A DNA stretch of 9,106 nucleotides, from contig CALKYD010000083.1 of NCBI GenBank assembly GCA_938003605.1, positions 1 through 9,106 of the forward strand, read 5' to 3'. The DNA comes from an uncultured Sulfolobales archaeon. Lineage in GTDB: Archaea; Thermoproteota; Thermoprotei_A; Sulfolobales; Desulfurococcaceae. Positions 1-6,276 of this stretch are shown here, one piece after another. The position numbers and the translations under genes are program-made. How positions within the stretch are numbered: position 1 is the first letter of the stretch; every line of letters starts with the position of its first letter. The notes under the pieces are model-generated. The model had not been told where the DNA came from. It searched no databases and worked only from the letters and a program-made list of their open reading frames with translations.

Positions 1-1
1 C

Positions 2-331
2 GTAAGACGCCCCTTAATGCTATTAGTTAGCCCCGTTAGGTATGTTAAATTGCTTTCAGTTAGTGAAAAAACTGGCGTAACTGATTTAGAGAGAGTTAAA
101 ATGCTTGTAGACGAAGTAGTTTCTACACCAACTCTACCCGACGATAAAGCCGTACTAGCATCATCTACGCCAGAAGTACTGGACGTAGTCTACGGAGGAG
201 ATGCTGAAGTAGACTGCATAGGCCCCGAGGACGGCTACGTAGTCTTTAGAGTGTGGAGCGCTATTGGCGTTAGAATAAAAGATCCAAGGGGTATAGTAGT
301 ATTAGAGGGCGCCTCCAGTGAGCAGCGTTAA
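2..331 (+). CDS. Unrecognised protein, C-terminal part (5' end outside window)
   Basis: I do not recognise this protein. The frame is open from the left edge to a TAA at 329-331. The first ATG is at 17, but no SD or TATA is visible in the few bases before it, so this is probably the tail of a longer gene. The visible part is about 109 residues: an acidic helical stretch (KTGVTDLERVKMLVDEVV), then short beta-type segments such as DGYVVFRVWSAIGVRI and a hydrophobic end (GIVVLEGA). It has a single cysteine (in AEVDCIGPEDG) and no evident membrane segment or catalytic motif. It overlaps the start of the ferritin-like gene by 14 bases, so the two are probably cotranscribed. A 104-residue protein starting at 17 cannot be excluded. 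Confidence 0.6.
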   Translation, partial: VRRPLMLLVSPVRYVKLLSVSEKTGVTDLERVKMLVDEVVSTPTLPDDKAVLASSTPEVLDVVYGGDAEVDCIGPEDGYVVFRVWSAIGVRIKDPRGIVVLEGASSEQR

Positions 332-788
332 CAAGGAGATCCTTGAATTCGCAGAACTTGAGGAAAAGTACGCTGAAGAACTTAGGGAACTAGCTGAATC
401 ACTAAAGCACCCCATGCTTAAGGCAGTATTTGAAGGCATTTCAAAGGATTCTGAGAAACACTGCCTACTCTATAGAGCCATCGCAGTCATACTCTCAGAA
501 GTCCAGCCATTCATTAGTGAGGAGGACTTGAAGAGAGTTGCAGCAACTATTGAAAAACACATAAGGCTTGAGTCACTTATGTTGGAGAAGGCGAAAGAAA
601 TCCTTCTTAAAGTAGGGGATCCAAGGGTAAAGCTATTAGTGGCTTCCATAGCAGATGATGAGAGCAGGCACCACAAGCTGCTACTAAGCATTAAGACAGG
701 GATAGCGGAGGCTGAAACACTTACTGAAAGCATGGTGTGGGATCTAGTGTGGAAAGAAAGCCCATGGCATGGCGCTCCAGGGGGATGA
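318..788 (+). CDS. Ferritin-like (rubrerythrin-type) four-helix protein
   Basis: This 156-residue, almost entirely helical, soluble protein fits the ferritin-like superfamily. Four helices run roughly over residues 5-30, 33-62, 67-98 and 102-130. Candidate metal ligands sit at the expected places: E13/E16 in helix 1, H48 in helix 2 (DSEKH), H81 and E85 in helix 3 (HIRLE), and E115/H118 in helix 4 (DESRHH). The family is known for di-iron sites used in peroxide reduction, oxidation or iron storage. There is no rubredoxin domain, so it is not a full rubrerythrin. When the two halves are aligned, the helix-2 glutamate of the usual ExxH is a serine (S45), so the metal site may be incomplete. The start is GTG at 318, with GAGGG at 305-309 eight bases before it. 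The upstream gene overlaps this start. The C-terminal tail (SPWHGAPGG) follows the bundle. The exact function is not settled. Confidence 0.85.
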   Translation: MSSVNKEILEFAELEEKYAEELRELAESLKHPMLKAVFEGISKDSEKHCLLYRAIAVILSEVQPFISEEDLKRVAATIEKHIRLESLMLEKAKEILLKVGDPRVKLLVASIADDESRHHKLLLSIKTGIAEAETLTESMVWDLVWKESPWHGAPGG

Positions 789-810
789 CGTTCCTCACAC
801 AATATAAACA

Positions 811-3225
811 CTAATTAAATTTTTTAGATAACAATGTCATAGCGTTTAGAACTACACTTATGTCGCTAAATACCATTGCTAAAGCAGCTGCCTCAGGCTT
901 AATTATTATGCCGTGGCTTGCGTAGAGCAGGCCTGCTGCAACTGGGATTAGTACAGCATTGTAGATAAAAGCCCATGCAATGTTTTCAATTGACTTCCTT
1001 TTAACAGCTCTGCTAAGCTTAAGGAAGAAAACAAGGTCTGTCAACCTGCTTTTAGTTAACACTAAGTCTCCTGATTCCCTTGAAATATCGGAGCCACTGC
1101 CGACTGCTACTCCAATGAATGATGATGATATGGCTGGTGCATCGTTCACTCCATCTCCAACAAACATAACTCTCTCCCCCTTGCTTTGCATATCCTTTAC
1201 TAGCTCAGCTTTTTCATTAGGCTTAAGCTCTGAAAAAACAAGATCTAGACCGAGGATCCTTGAGTAATAGCTTACGCTTACATCAGTATCACCACTTAAA
1301 ACACCTGTTTTTAAGCCATACGTTTTCAGTTCCTTAATGACGCTCTCAGCCTCTGGCCTAAGCACGTCGCCTACCTCAAGTACTCCTAGAACTCTATCTC
1401 CCACAGCTATGAGGACTGCTGTAGAGCCATTGCTTCCAATTTCTCTGACTAACTCTGCGACTTCGTCATCGTAGCCTACGCCCGATCTCTCCATAAGATC
1501 TAAGTTGCCGACAGCAACTCTAATGCCATTGATGAAGCCTACGACCCCCATTCCAGGCATGTGAATGAACTCCGATGGGCTTTCCACCCCTATGCCCCTC
1601 TCCACACAGTAATCAACTAAGGCCTTTGAGATGGGGTGTTCGCTCCTAGACTCAACGCTGCAAGCATTATGGAGTAATTGCCTCTCATCAATTGATTTAT
1701 CAATTAAGTGAACATTTCTAACGGAGGGTTTTCCAGTAGTTAGTGTCCCAGTCTTATCAAACAGCACTGTGCTTACTTCAGTTGCTCTTTCAAATACTTC
1801 CCCCCGCCTTATCAGTAGGCCGTTTTTAGCAGCCCTTAAGACAGCTATTGAGATAACCATTGGAATCGCTATTCCAAGCGCACATGGGCATGCAACAGCT
1901 AGTACTGCGGCCGAGAACATTAGTGCTAAGGTGGTTTCGCCAGCAATGAACCACCAGTAAGTGAGTGTAAGAACGGCAACAGCTATAACAGCCCAGGTTA
2001 GCATTCCTACGACTCTATCAGCAATCCTCATTACTTTAGGCTTATAGAATTGAGCTTCTCTCACAGTCTCAATAATGTAGTAGAGAACAGTGTCTCTAGA
2101 GGCTCTGGTTACCCGTACCTTCAGGTATCCGCTCACTAAAATACTGCCCGCCAATACGGGGTCTCTGTTATCAGCCTTCTTAAACTTAGGAATAGGCTCG
2201 CCCGTAAAGCTTGATTCATCTACGTAGCCCCATCCGTCAATAATTACGCCATCCACCGGTATGATCTCCCCTGCTTTAACCTCCACTACTTCCCCGGGCA
2301 GAATGCTTGAAACACTTCTCTCCTGCACTACATCTTCCTTGACTACTCTAGCCTTACCGTAAAGTGTTTTAGCTAAGTCTTCAAGCGATCTGAAGGCCCG
2401 CCTCCTCAGCCTTTCCTCAAGGTACTTTCCAAGGCTCACGAAGCCCATTACGCCAGCTGATGCCTCAAAGAAGGAAGCGCTGTGGAGGCCTTCACGCCAC
2501 TCTATGAAGCCAAGGACGCCCGCCACACCTGCGATTAAAGTTGTTGAAGCAGATAGCGCTATGAGGGAATCCATTGTTGGAGAGAGCTTAGCCAAAGATC
2601 TTAAGCCTCTAACAATTATGTCAAACCCCATTGCTACAGCTGCTACAGCTAGCGACAGCAGTAAGAGTTCGCTCTCGTAATGCGGTAGCAACCCATAGTA
2701 CATACCTATAGTTGCGTACAGCACTGCAAATAACCCTATTGAGAAAGCCGTTAGCATCCTCAACAGTAGAGATCTATCTCCACGCTCTCTGCTCAGGGAC
2801 TCCTCTGGAAGGCCAGCTATCCTTAAGCCAAGGCTTTTAACCCTACTGGCTATCTCACTGCCACTAATGGAGAGGGGGTTGTACGTTATGCTTACAAGCT
2901 TAGTTACAGGTGATGCACGGCACTCAATGACTCCAGCAATGCTAGAGATCTTTGATTCTACAGTGCTTACCTCGCTTTCGTCTAATTCATGGAGGGCGAG
3001 AAGAATTCTTTCTTTAACCAAGTCGTATCCAGCGTCTCTCACAGCCCTATGGATATCTCCTAAACTGCATTCCCCGCGATCGTATTCTACGACAGCATCC
3101 CCTGAAGACAAGTCTACTTCAATGTTGTAGAACCCCCTCAACTTCCTCAAATTCCTCTGGATAGAGTAAACACAGGTGGGGCAGTCTAAACCTATGATTC
3201 TAATTCTTTCCTTTACAATAACCAC
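811..3225 (-). CDS. copA: Cu+-type P1B ATPase (copper exporter)
   Basis: CopA uses ATP to move monovalent copper (or silver) out across the membrane. All core P-type ATPase motifs are present in 804 residues: TGE at 341-343 (actuator), CPC at 446-448 (membrane metal site), the phosphorylated D490 in DKTGT, H530-P531 (nucleotide domain) and GDGVND at 690-695. Eight membrane segments fit about 156-178, 186-208, 217-240, 250-268, 405-427, 434-462, 745-768 and 775-797. The first N-terminal HMA domain has the metal-binding CPTC (C15, C18). A second HMA-like fold (about 72-136) lacks its CxxC. TM7 carries the Cu+ signature Y755-N756. TM8 reads M784-VF-S787-D788 where the usual Cu+ signature is MxxSS. 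The start is GTG, five bases after a GGTGGT. The gene follows the YHS gene by 20 bases and is probably cotranscribed from the promoter before it. Copper is by far the best substrate guess. Confidence 0.96.
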   Translation of the reverse strand: MVIVKERIRIIGLDCPTCVYSIQRNLRKLRGFYNIEVDLSSGDAVVEYDRGECSLGDIHRAVRDAGYDLVKERILLALHELDESEVSTVESKISSIAGVIECRASPVTKLVSITYNPLSISGSEIASRVKSLGLRIAGLPEESLSRERGDRSLLLRMLTAFSIGLFAVLYATIGMYYGLLPHYESELLLLSLAVAAVAMGFDIIVRGLRSLAKLSPTMDSLIALSASTTLIAGVAGVLGFIEWREGLHSASFFEASAGVMGFVSLGKYLEERLRRRAFRSLEDLAKTLYGKARVVKEDVVQERSVSSILPGEVVEVKAGEIIPVDGVIIDGWGYVDESSFTGEPIPKFKKADNRDPVLAGSILVSGYLKVRVTRASRDTVLYYIIETVREAQFYKPKVMRIADRVVGMLTWAVIAVAVLTLTYWWFIAGETTLALMFSAAVLAVACPCALGIAIPMVISIAVLRAAKNGLLIRRGEVFERATEVSTVLFDKTGTLTTGKPSVRNVHLIDKSIDERQLLHNACSVESRSEHPISKALVDYCVERGIGVESPSEFIHMPGMGVVGFINGIRVAVGNLDLMERSGVGYDDEVAELVREIGSNGSTAVLIAVGDRVLGVLEVGDVLRPEAESVIKELKTYGLKTGVLSGDTDVSVSYYSRILGLDLVFSELKPNEKAELVKDMQSKGERVMFVGDGVNDAPAISSSFIGVAVGSGSDISRESGDLVLTKSRLTDLVFFLKLSRAVKRKSIENIAWAFIYNAVLIPVAAGLLYASHGIIIKPEAAALAMVFSDISVVLNAMTLLSKKFN
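820..825 (+). terminator. Possible T-run terminator for the ferritin-like gene
   Basis: Six T on the + strand lie 31 bases after the ferritin-like stop codon, inside the last codons of the convergent copA. Archaeal RNA polymerase often stops at short T-runs without a stem-loop, and no stem is visible here. The run is A-rich on the other strand and simply encodes the C-terminal lysines of CopA, so it could be accidental. Confidence 0.3.
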
Positions 3226-3230
3226 TGAGA

Positions 3231-3236
3231 ACCACC
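3231..3236 (-). promoter_or_regulatory. SD site of copA
   Basis: On the - strand this reads GGTGGT, five bases before the GTG start of copA, and matches part of the archaeal anti-SD complement GGAGGTGAT. The same hexamer occurs before livF. It supports the GTG at 3225 as the copA start. Confidence 0.65.
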
Positions 3237-3245
3237 GTAAGATTA

Positions 3246-3416
3246 TTAAGGCATGCCCACTGGACCATGCTTAAGGTAGTGCTCCGGGTCTTTTTCAAAC
3301 AAGTTCTTGCAGCGCTTACTGCAGAAGTAGTATATCTCTCCTCTGTAAACAGTCTTATGAGTAGCCTTTACTGGATCCACTTGCATTCCGCAAACGGGGT
3401 CTACCTTAAAAGACAC
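3246..3416 (-). CDS. YHS-domain metal-binding protein, likely CopA partner
   Basis: Only a single YHS domain is encoded: DPVCGM, then a Y-R-G-x-x-Y-Y-F-C-S turn and KRC, ending with FEKDPEHYL. Numbered from the GTG at 3416 the protein has 56 residues, with C9, C32 and C36 as the probable metal ligands. YHS is a small treble-clef-like domain related to TRASH. It is found at the ends of copper ATPases and as free proteins beside them, which suggests metal binding or delivery. The frame is open upstream to a TTG at 3482, but a TATA box at 3452-3459 lies inside that extension. The GTG at 3416 has an SD four bases before it (AGAGTGAT), so the short form is preferred. copA begins 20 bases downstream. 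The metal and the direction of transfer are inferred from the neighbour, not seen directly. Confidence 0.9.
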   Translation of the reverse strand: MSFKVDPVCGMQVDPVKATHKTVYRGEIYYFCSKRCKNLFEKDPEHYLKHGPVGMP

Positions 3417-3417
3417 A

Positions 3418-3440
3418 TTAATCACTCTGTTATTGATTAA
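3418..3440 (-). promoter_or_regulatory. Perfect inverted repeat, candidate operator of YHS-copA
   Basis: TTAATCA, nine bases, then TGATTAA form a perfect 7-bp inverted repeat. It lies between the TATA box and the YHS start codon, covers the expected transcription start (near 3430) and contains the SD. A dimeric repressor bound here would block initiation, which is a common layout for metal-sensing repressors in archaea. An RNA stem is less likely, because the upstream arm would lie before the expected RNA start. No regulator gene lies within the window, so the binding protein is unknown. Confidence 0.5.
3421..3428 (-). promoter_or_regulatory. SD site deciding the YHS start
   Basis: The - strand reads AGAGTGAT, close to the archaeal SD complement GGAGGTGAT, four bases before the GTG at 3416. 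The longer TTG reading at 3482 has no comparable promoter arrangement in front of it. The site lies inside the inverted repeat. Confidence 0.6.
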
Positions 3441-3451
3441 AGTCGTATGCG

Positions 3452-3459
3452 TTAATAAA
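3452..3459 (-). promoter_or_regulatory. TATA box of the YHS-copA operon
   Basis: The - strand reads TTTATTAA, preceded by a purine-rich stretch (GAGGAAGG) that may serve as the BRE. Its centre is about 40 bases before the GTG at 3416. Archaeal transcription usually begins about 25-27 bases downstream of the TATA centre, here near 3430, which leaves a leader of about 13 bases holding the SD. Confidence 0.6.
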
Positions 3460-3474
3460 CCTTCCTCACGTGCT

Positions 3475-3490
3475 TGGAGCAACTACTCCA
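3475..3490. repeat. Short inverted repeat between the propeller gene and the YHS promoter
   Basis: TGGAG, six bases, then CTCCA form a 5-bp inverted repeat about 16 bases upstream of the YHS TATA box, with a CACGTG palindrome at 3467-3472 just inside it. It could be an upstream protein site or a weak end signal for the membrane propeller gene. No T-run follows it on the - strand. At this size chance is a real explanation. Confidence 0.25.
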
Positions 3491-3528
3491 CACAGCCCTA
3501 GGGGGCGAGACTTTAGCTACACTAAATG

Positions 3529-4725
3529 TCAGCGAACAACTGTTGGAGGCATCTTGCTTACACGCATTTCTCTATAAGCTATGATAGACCCTGTTAATGC
3601 AACTGTTGTTGAGGCAATTAATTGAACGACGTCTAGTTCACTGTGCTTCACTAAGTAAGCTACTGCTACAAGCCTTGACTCAGCGGCTCCTAAACTGTAT
3701 ATAGTGCTGTCAAGCACTGTTATGCGAGTGAAAACGCTTGGAGTATTGAGCTTAATTACTTTGCTGAGCCCCTTATCTGTGTAGAGCAGTATAGCTGCAT
3801 TGCTAGCGCTCCCCCCACTAGATCTCTTGTAGCCCGCCAACGCCTTATAGTTACCTACTGCGTGTAAGTCCAGTGGAGTAAAGTCCTCCGGCACTTGAAT
3901 GTAGTCAATTGCACTCACAGCTCCAAAGCTTCTTGCTTCAATAACTCCATAGCTCCCATCAACTCCCTTAACGAGGATCAATAGGTCGTCCTCCACTGCT
4001 TTAACTGATATGAGGTCTAATGCTTCAATAACTTTACTCCACTGGACTTCACCAGATCCTTCTAGGCATGAGACAGTCATTTCAGCCTCCGAGCTCTTCC
4101 CTAAAACGTAGATTAAGCCGCTGCTTGTAGTAACTGCTTTAAGAGCTACTTCATCGCCTTCAGAGCCCCACGTAGCGTTCCAGTAGGCACTGCCATCATC
4201 TACGTTAATTCTTGAAGCATATAGCTCAAGGCCTTTCCCAACGCTGTATCGAGTGCCCACTACCACTATTGATCCATCTACGTACGGCGATACATCAAAG
4301 GCCCAGACGACTTCACTTAACGTCAAGCTCTTATTGCTCACTAAGCCCCCGTATGAGCTATAGCTTAGCAAAGCCACTTCATGCCTACTAGAACTTATTA
4401 GTGCTACAGAGATCTCGGGGCCTCTTGGAATAAGTCCAGCTAAGTGGGATTCACTTGGAATACCCCAGGAGTTCCTCCAATCAATGTCTCCACTGAAAGA
4501 GATCTTGTATAAGCTGGCTCTAGTTGAATCACTTAGTGAAAGTACGTACATTGAATTGTGGTGTACGGCTAAGTCAACGGGTACTTCACTAAGGTAGTAC
4601 TTAGACCACTTCTCACTAATGACTATAGCTCCAGCTGATGCAACGTTGAGTATGGCTAGCGCAACACCAGTTACTGCAAGAACTATACCTACTGTAGCTA
4701 AAACTCTATTAGCCAAGCCTTGCAC
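3529..4725 (-). CDS. Membrane protein with external SBBP-type beta-propeller-like domain
   Basis: I recognise the architecture but not the gene. From the GTG at 4725 the protein has 398 residues. A hydrophobic segment at about 8-37 anchors the N-terminus, and a second at about 364-383 is followed by a short basic tail (REMRVSKMPPTVVR). The middle should therefore face outside. It is beta-rich, with recurring blade-like units. The clearest (about 179-211) has the SBBP-repeat pattern: YWNATWGSEGDE, then SSGLIYVLGKS. Weaker echoes are DIDWRNSWG near 80-88 and GSGEVQW near 223-229. There is one cysteine and no visible active-site motif. GGAAGG at 4731-4736 lies five bases before this GTG and two before a possible TTG start at 4728. 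It follows livF by 65 bases but has its own likely TATA box. A scaffold, sensor or binding role at the cell surface is only a guess. Confidence 0.85.
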   Translation of the reverse strand: MQGLANRVLATVGIVLAVTGVALAILNVASAGAIVISEKWSKYYLSEVPVDLAVHHNSMYVLSLSDSTRASLYKISFSGDIDWRNSWGIPSESHLAGLIPRGPEISVALISSSRHEVALLSYSSYGGLVSNKSLTLSEVVWAFDVSPYVDGSIVVVGTRYSVGKGLELYASRINVDDGSAYWNATWGSEGDEVALKAVTTSSGLIYVLGKSSEAEMTVSCLEGSGEVQWSKVIEALDLISVKAVEDDLLILVKGVDGSYGVIEARSFGAVSAIDYIQVPEDFTPLDLHAVGNYKALAGYKRSSGGSASNAAILLYTDKGLSKVIKLNTPSVFTRITVLDSTIYSLGAAESRLVAVAYLVKHSELDVVQLIASTTVALTGSIIAYREMRVSKMPPTVVR

Positions 4726-4765
4726 CAACGCCTTCCATGCATTATTTCAACTTCTAGCATCTTAG

Positions 4766-4774
4766 GTAAATAAG
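4766..4774 (-). promoter_or_regulatory. Possible TATA box of the membrane propeller gene
   Basis: The - strand reads CTTATTTAC, with its centre about 42-45 bases before the start, similar to the spacing at YHS. A small perfect inverted repeat (TAAGC-TT-GCTTA on the + strand, 4771-4782) overlaps its upstream edge and may be a control site or part of the livF end. Readthrough from the liv operon is also possible. Confidence 0.45.
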
Positions 4775-4790
4775 CTTGCTTAAGGATTCC

Positions 4791-5504
4791 TCAAGCCTTA
4801 GCTCCAGCTCTTAGGAAAAGCTTCTCCACTTCCTCCATCTTCAGCTCTGAAGCAGGCATTTCCCTAACTACCTTACCCCCAATCAATATGTACACTCTAT
4901 CAGCTACTTCAAGAGCTCTTCTAACGTTTTGCTCAACTAAGAGTATTGTGACTCCAGAGCTCCTTACATCCCTTATCTTACTCATTAGTGCTGAGCCGGC
5001 CTTTGGGGAAAGCCCTGAAGTAGGTTCATCAAGCAATAGGACGCGTGGCTTAGACATAAGTGCTCTAGCTACAGCAAGCATCTGCCTCTCTCCGCCGCTT
5101 AGAGTCTTAGCCTTCTGGTCCTTCCTCTTCTCAAGCTCTGGGAATAGATTGAAAACTTCCTCAATATCTTTCTTAACGCCTGGATCCCTTATCCTAACGT
5201 AAGCCCCCATGACTAAGTTCTCGACTACCGTAAGCTCTGAGAATATGTTGCTTAACTGTGGAGCATAGCTTAGCCCTATCTTAACTAATTCATGCGGCTT
5301 TAATCCAACAATGTTCCTCCCTTCATAAATTATGCTCCCACTGTAGACGTCGGCTAATCCAAATAAAGTGTTCAGAAGAGTTGTTTTACCAGCTCCATTA
5401 GGGCCAAGTACTGCGACTACCTCCCCCTTCTCAACCCTTAGGTCCACTCCGTGGAGGACCTCTATCCTCCCATACCCAGACCTTAAGTTTGAGACTTCAA
5501 GCAC
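4791..5504 (-). CDS. livF: Branched-chain amino-acid ABC transporter, ATPase LivF
   Basis: LivF is one of two ATPases that drive the LivHM permease from the cytoplasmic side. Numbered from the GTG at 5504 it has 237 residues. Walker A is GPNGAGKTT at 34-42, the Q-loop is Q83 (YAPQLSN), the signature is LSGGE at 135-139 and Walker B ends in D159-E160. At the switch-histidine position it has Q192 (LLVEQN), which is usual for LivF. An upstream GTG at 5513 would add three residues and overlap livG by eight bases. The inner GTG is preferred, because GGTGGT sits four bases before it and the protein then begins MLEVSNL, a typical LivF opening. It follows livG directly and is the last gene of the operon. 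Confidence 0.96.
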   Translation of the reverse strand: MLEVSNLRSGYGRIEVLHGVDLRVEKGEVVAVLGPNGAGKTTLLNTLFGLADVYSGSIIYEGRNIVGLKPHELVKIGLSYAPQLSNIFSELTVVENLVMGAYVRIRDPGVKKDIEEVFNLFPELEKRKDQKAKTLSGGERQMLAVARALMSKPRVLLLDEPTSGLSPKAGSALMSKIRDVRSSGVTILLVEQNVRRALEVADRVYILIGGKVVREMPASELKMEEVEKLFLRAGAKA

Positions 5505-5505
5505 T

Positions 5506-6276
5506 TCAACCACCTATGTATGCTTCAATAACTTTAGGGTCGCTGACTACTTCGCTTGGCCTCCCCTCAGATAAAAGCCTTCCGTTGTGGAGTACGTAGA
5601 CGTAGTCAACGTAGTCCATTAATACGTCAAGCCTGTGCTCAACTATGAGGAAAGTAAGTCCTTCTTCGCGCAGCCCCCTGATGTAGTTGAAGAGTTCTCT
5701 TGCAACTCCATAATCTACTCCAGCAGCAGGCTCATCCAGTAGGTATAGCTTTGCACTAGTCATGAGCCCCCTTATAGTCTCAAGGAGCTTTATGTGTGCT
5801 ACTGAAAGCTCGGTAACTCTTGAGAATACGTAGTCCCCCATTCCGAACCTCTTAAGGAGCTCTACAGCCTTTCTCGCAAGCTCCCTCTCCTGCTTCTCCC
5901 ACCTAGACTTAAACGGCGCGTCAAGAACTCTTTCACCTATTTGAACTGGTGGAGTTACAAGAACGTTTTCCAGCACTGTAAGCGATGTAAATAGCCTCGG
6001 CACTTGGAAAGTCCTTACAACGCCCTTAAGGAATACTTCGTTTGGGTTCAATCCATCTACTCTCTCCATGGATCCATCGTTGTTCCTAAACAATACCTCC
6101 CCCCTAGTAGGCTCATAGAATCCGGTGACAACATTGAAGAGAGTCGTCTTACCGGAGCCGTTTGGACCTATGAGCCCTACGACGCTTCTCTCAGGAACCG
6201 ATAGAGTGACTCCATCAAGTGCCCTTACTCCACCAAAGTACTTAGCTAAGTCATTGACTTCAAGGATACTAGGCAC
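5506..6276 (-). CDS. livG: Branched-chain amino-acid ABC transporter, ATPase LivG with degenerate signature
   Basis: LivG is the second ATPase of the LivHMGF importer. Numbered from the GTG at 6276 it has 256 residues. Walker A is GPNGSGKTT at 37-45, the Q-loop is Q91 (RTFQVPRLF), Walker B ends in D181-E182 (LLDEPAAGVD) and the switch histidine is H214 (IVEHRLD). The ABC signature, usually LSYGQ in LivG, reads LSVAH (157-161): the key glycine is alanine and the glutamine is histidine. The surrounding helix (KLLETIRGLM) is otherwise normal, and there is no frameshift. A GTG at 6282 is an alternative start, but GGAGG at 6286-6290 is better spaced (nine bases) for 6276. The frame overlaps the livM end by eight bases. 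It pairs with LivF, whose signature is intact, so the dimer should have one strong and one weak ATP site. Confidence 0.95.
   Translation of the reverse strand: MPSILEVNDLAKYFGGVRALDGVTLSVPERSVVGLIGPNGSGKTTLFNVVTGFYEPTRGEVLFRNNDGSMERVDGLNPNEVFLKGVVRTFQVPRLFTSLTVLENVLVTPPVQIGERVLDAPFKSRWEKQERELARKAVELLKRFGMGDYVFSRVTELSVAHIKLLETIRGLMTSAKLYLLDEPAAGVDYGVARELFNYIRGLREEGLTFLIVEHRLDVLMDYVDYVYVLHNGRLLSEGRPSEVVSDPKVIEAYIGG
5509..5514 (-). promoter_or_regulatory. SD site deciding the livF start
   Basis: The - strand reads GGTGGT inside the last glycine codons of livG, four bases before the GTG at 5504. The outer GTG at 5513 lies within this site, so it cannot use it. The same hexamer precedes copA. Confidence 0.6.

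Noticed and set aside
470..811. Open frame on the - strand opposite the ferritin-like gene
   Set aside because: It is a shadow of the real gene: a low-complexity Ser-rich translation with no family resemblance, opposite a well-supported protein.
3417..3482. 22-residue N-terminal extension of the YHS protein from a TTG
   Set aside because: The likely TATA box, the transcription start and the inverted repeat all fall inside it, and the SD points to the GTG at 3416.
3497..3506. GCCC-loop-GGGC stem after the membrane propeller gene as an intrinsic terminator
   Set aside because: The stem has only four pairs and is not followed by a T-run on the - strand.
4888..5202. Open frame on the + strand opposite livF, with others opposite copA, livG, livM and livH
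   Set aside because: They mirror strongly conserved ABC and P-type ATPase genes, have no SD or promoter, and their translations look unlike proteins.
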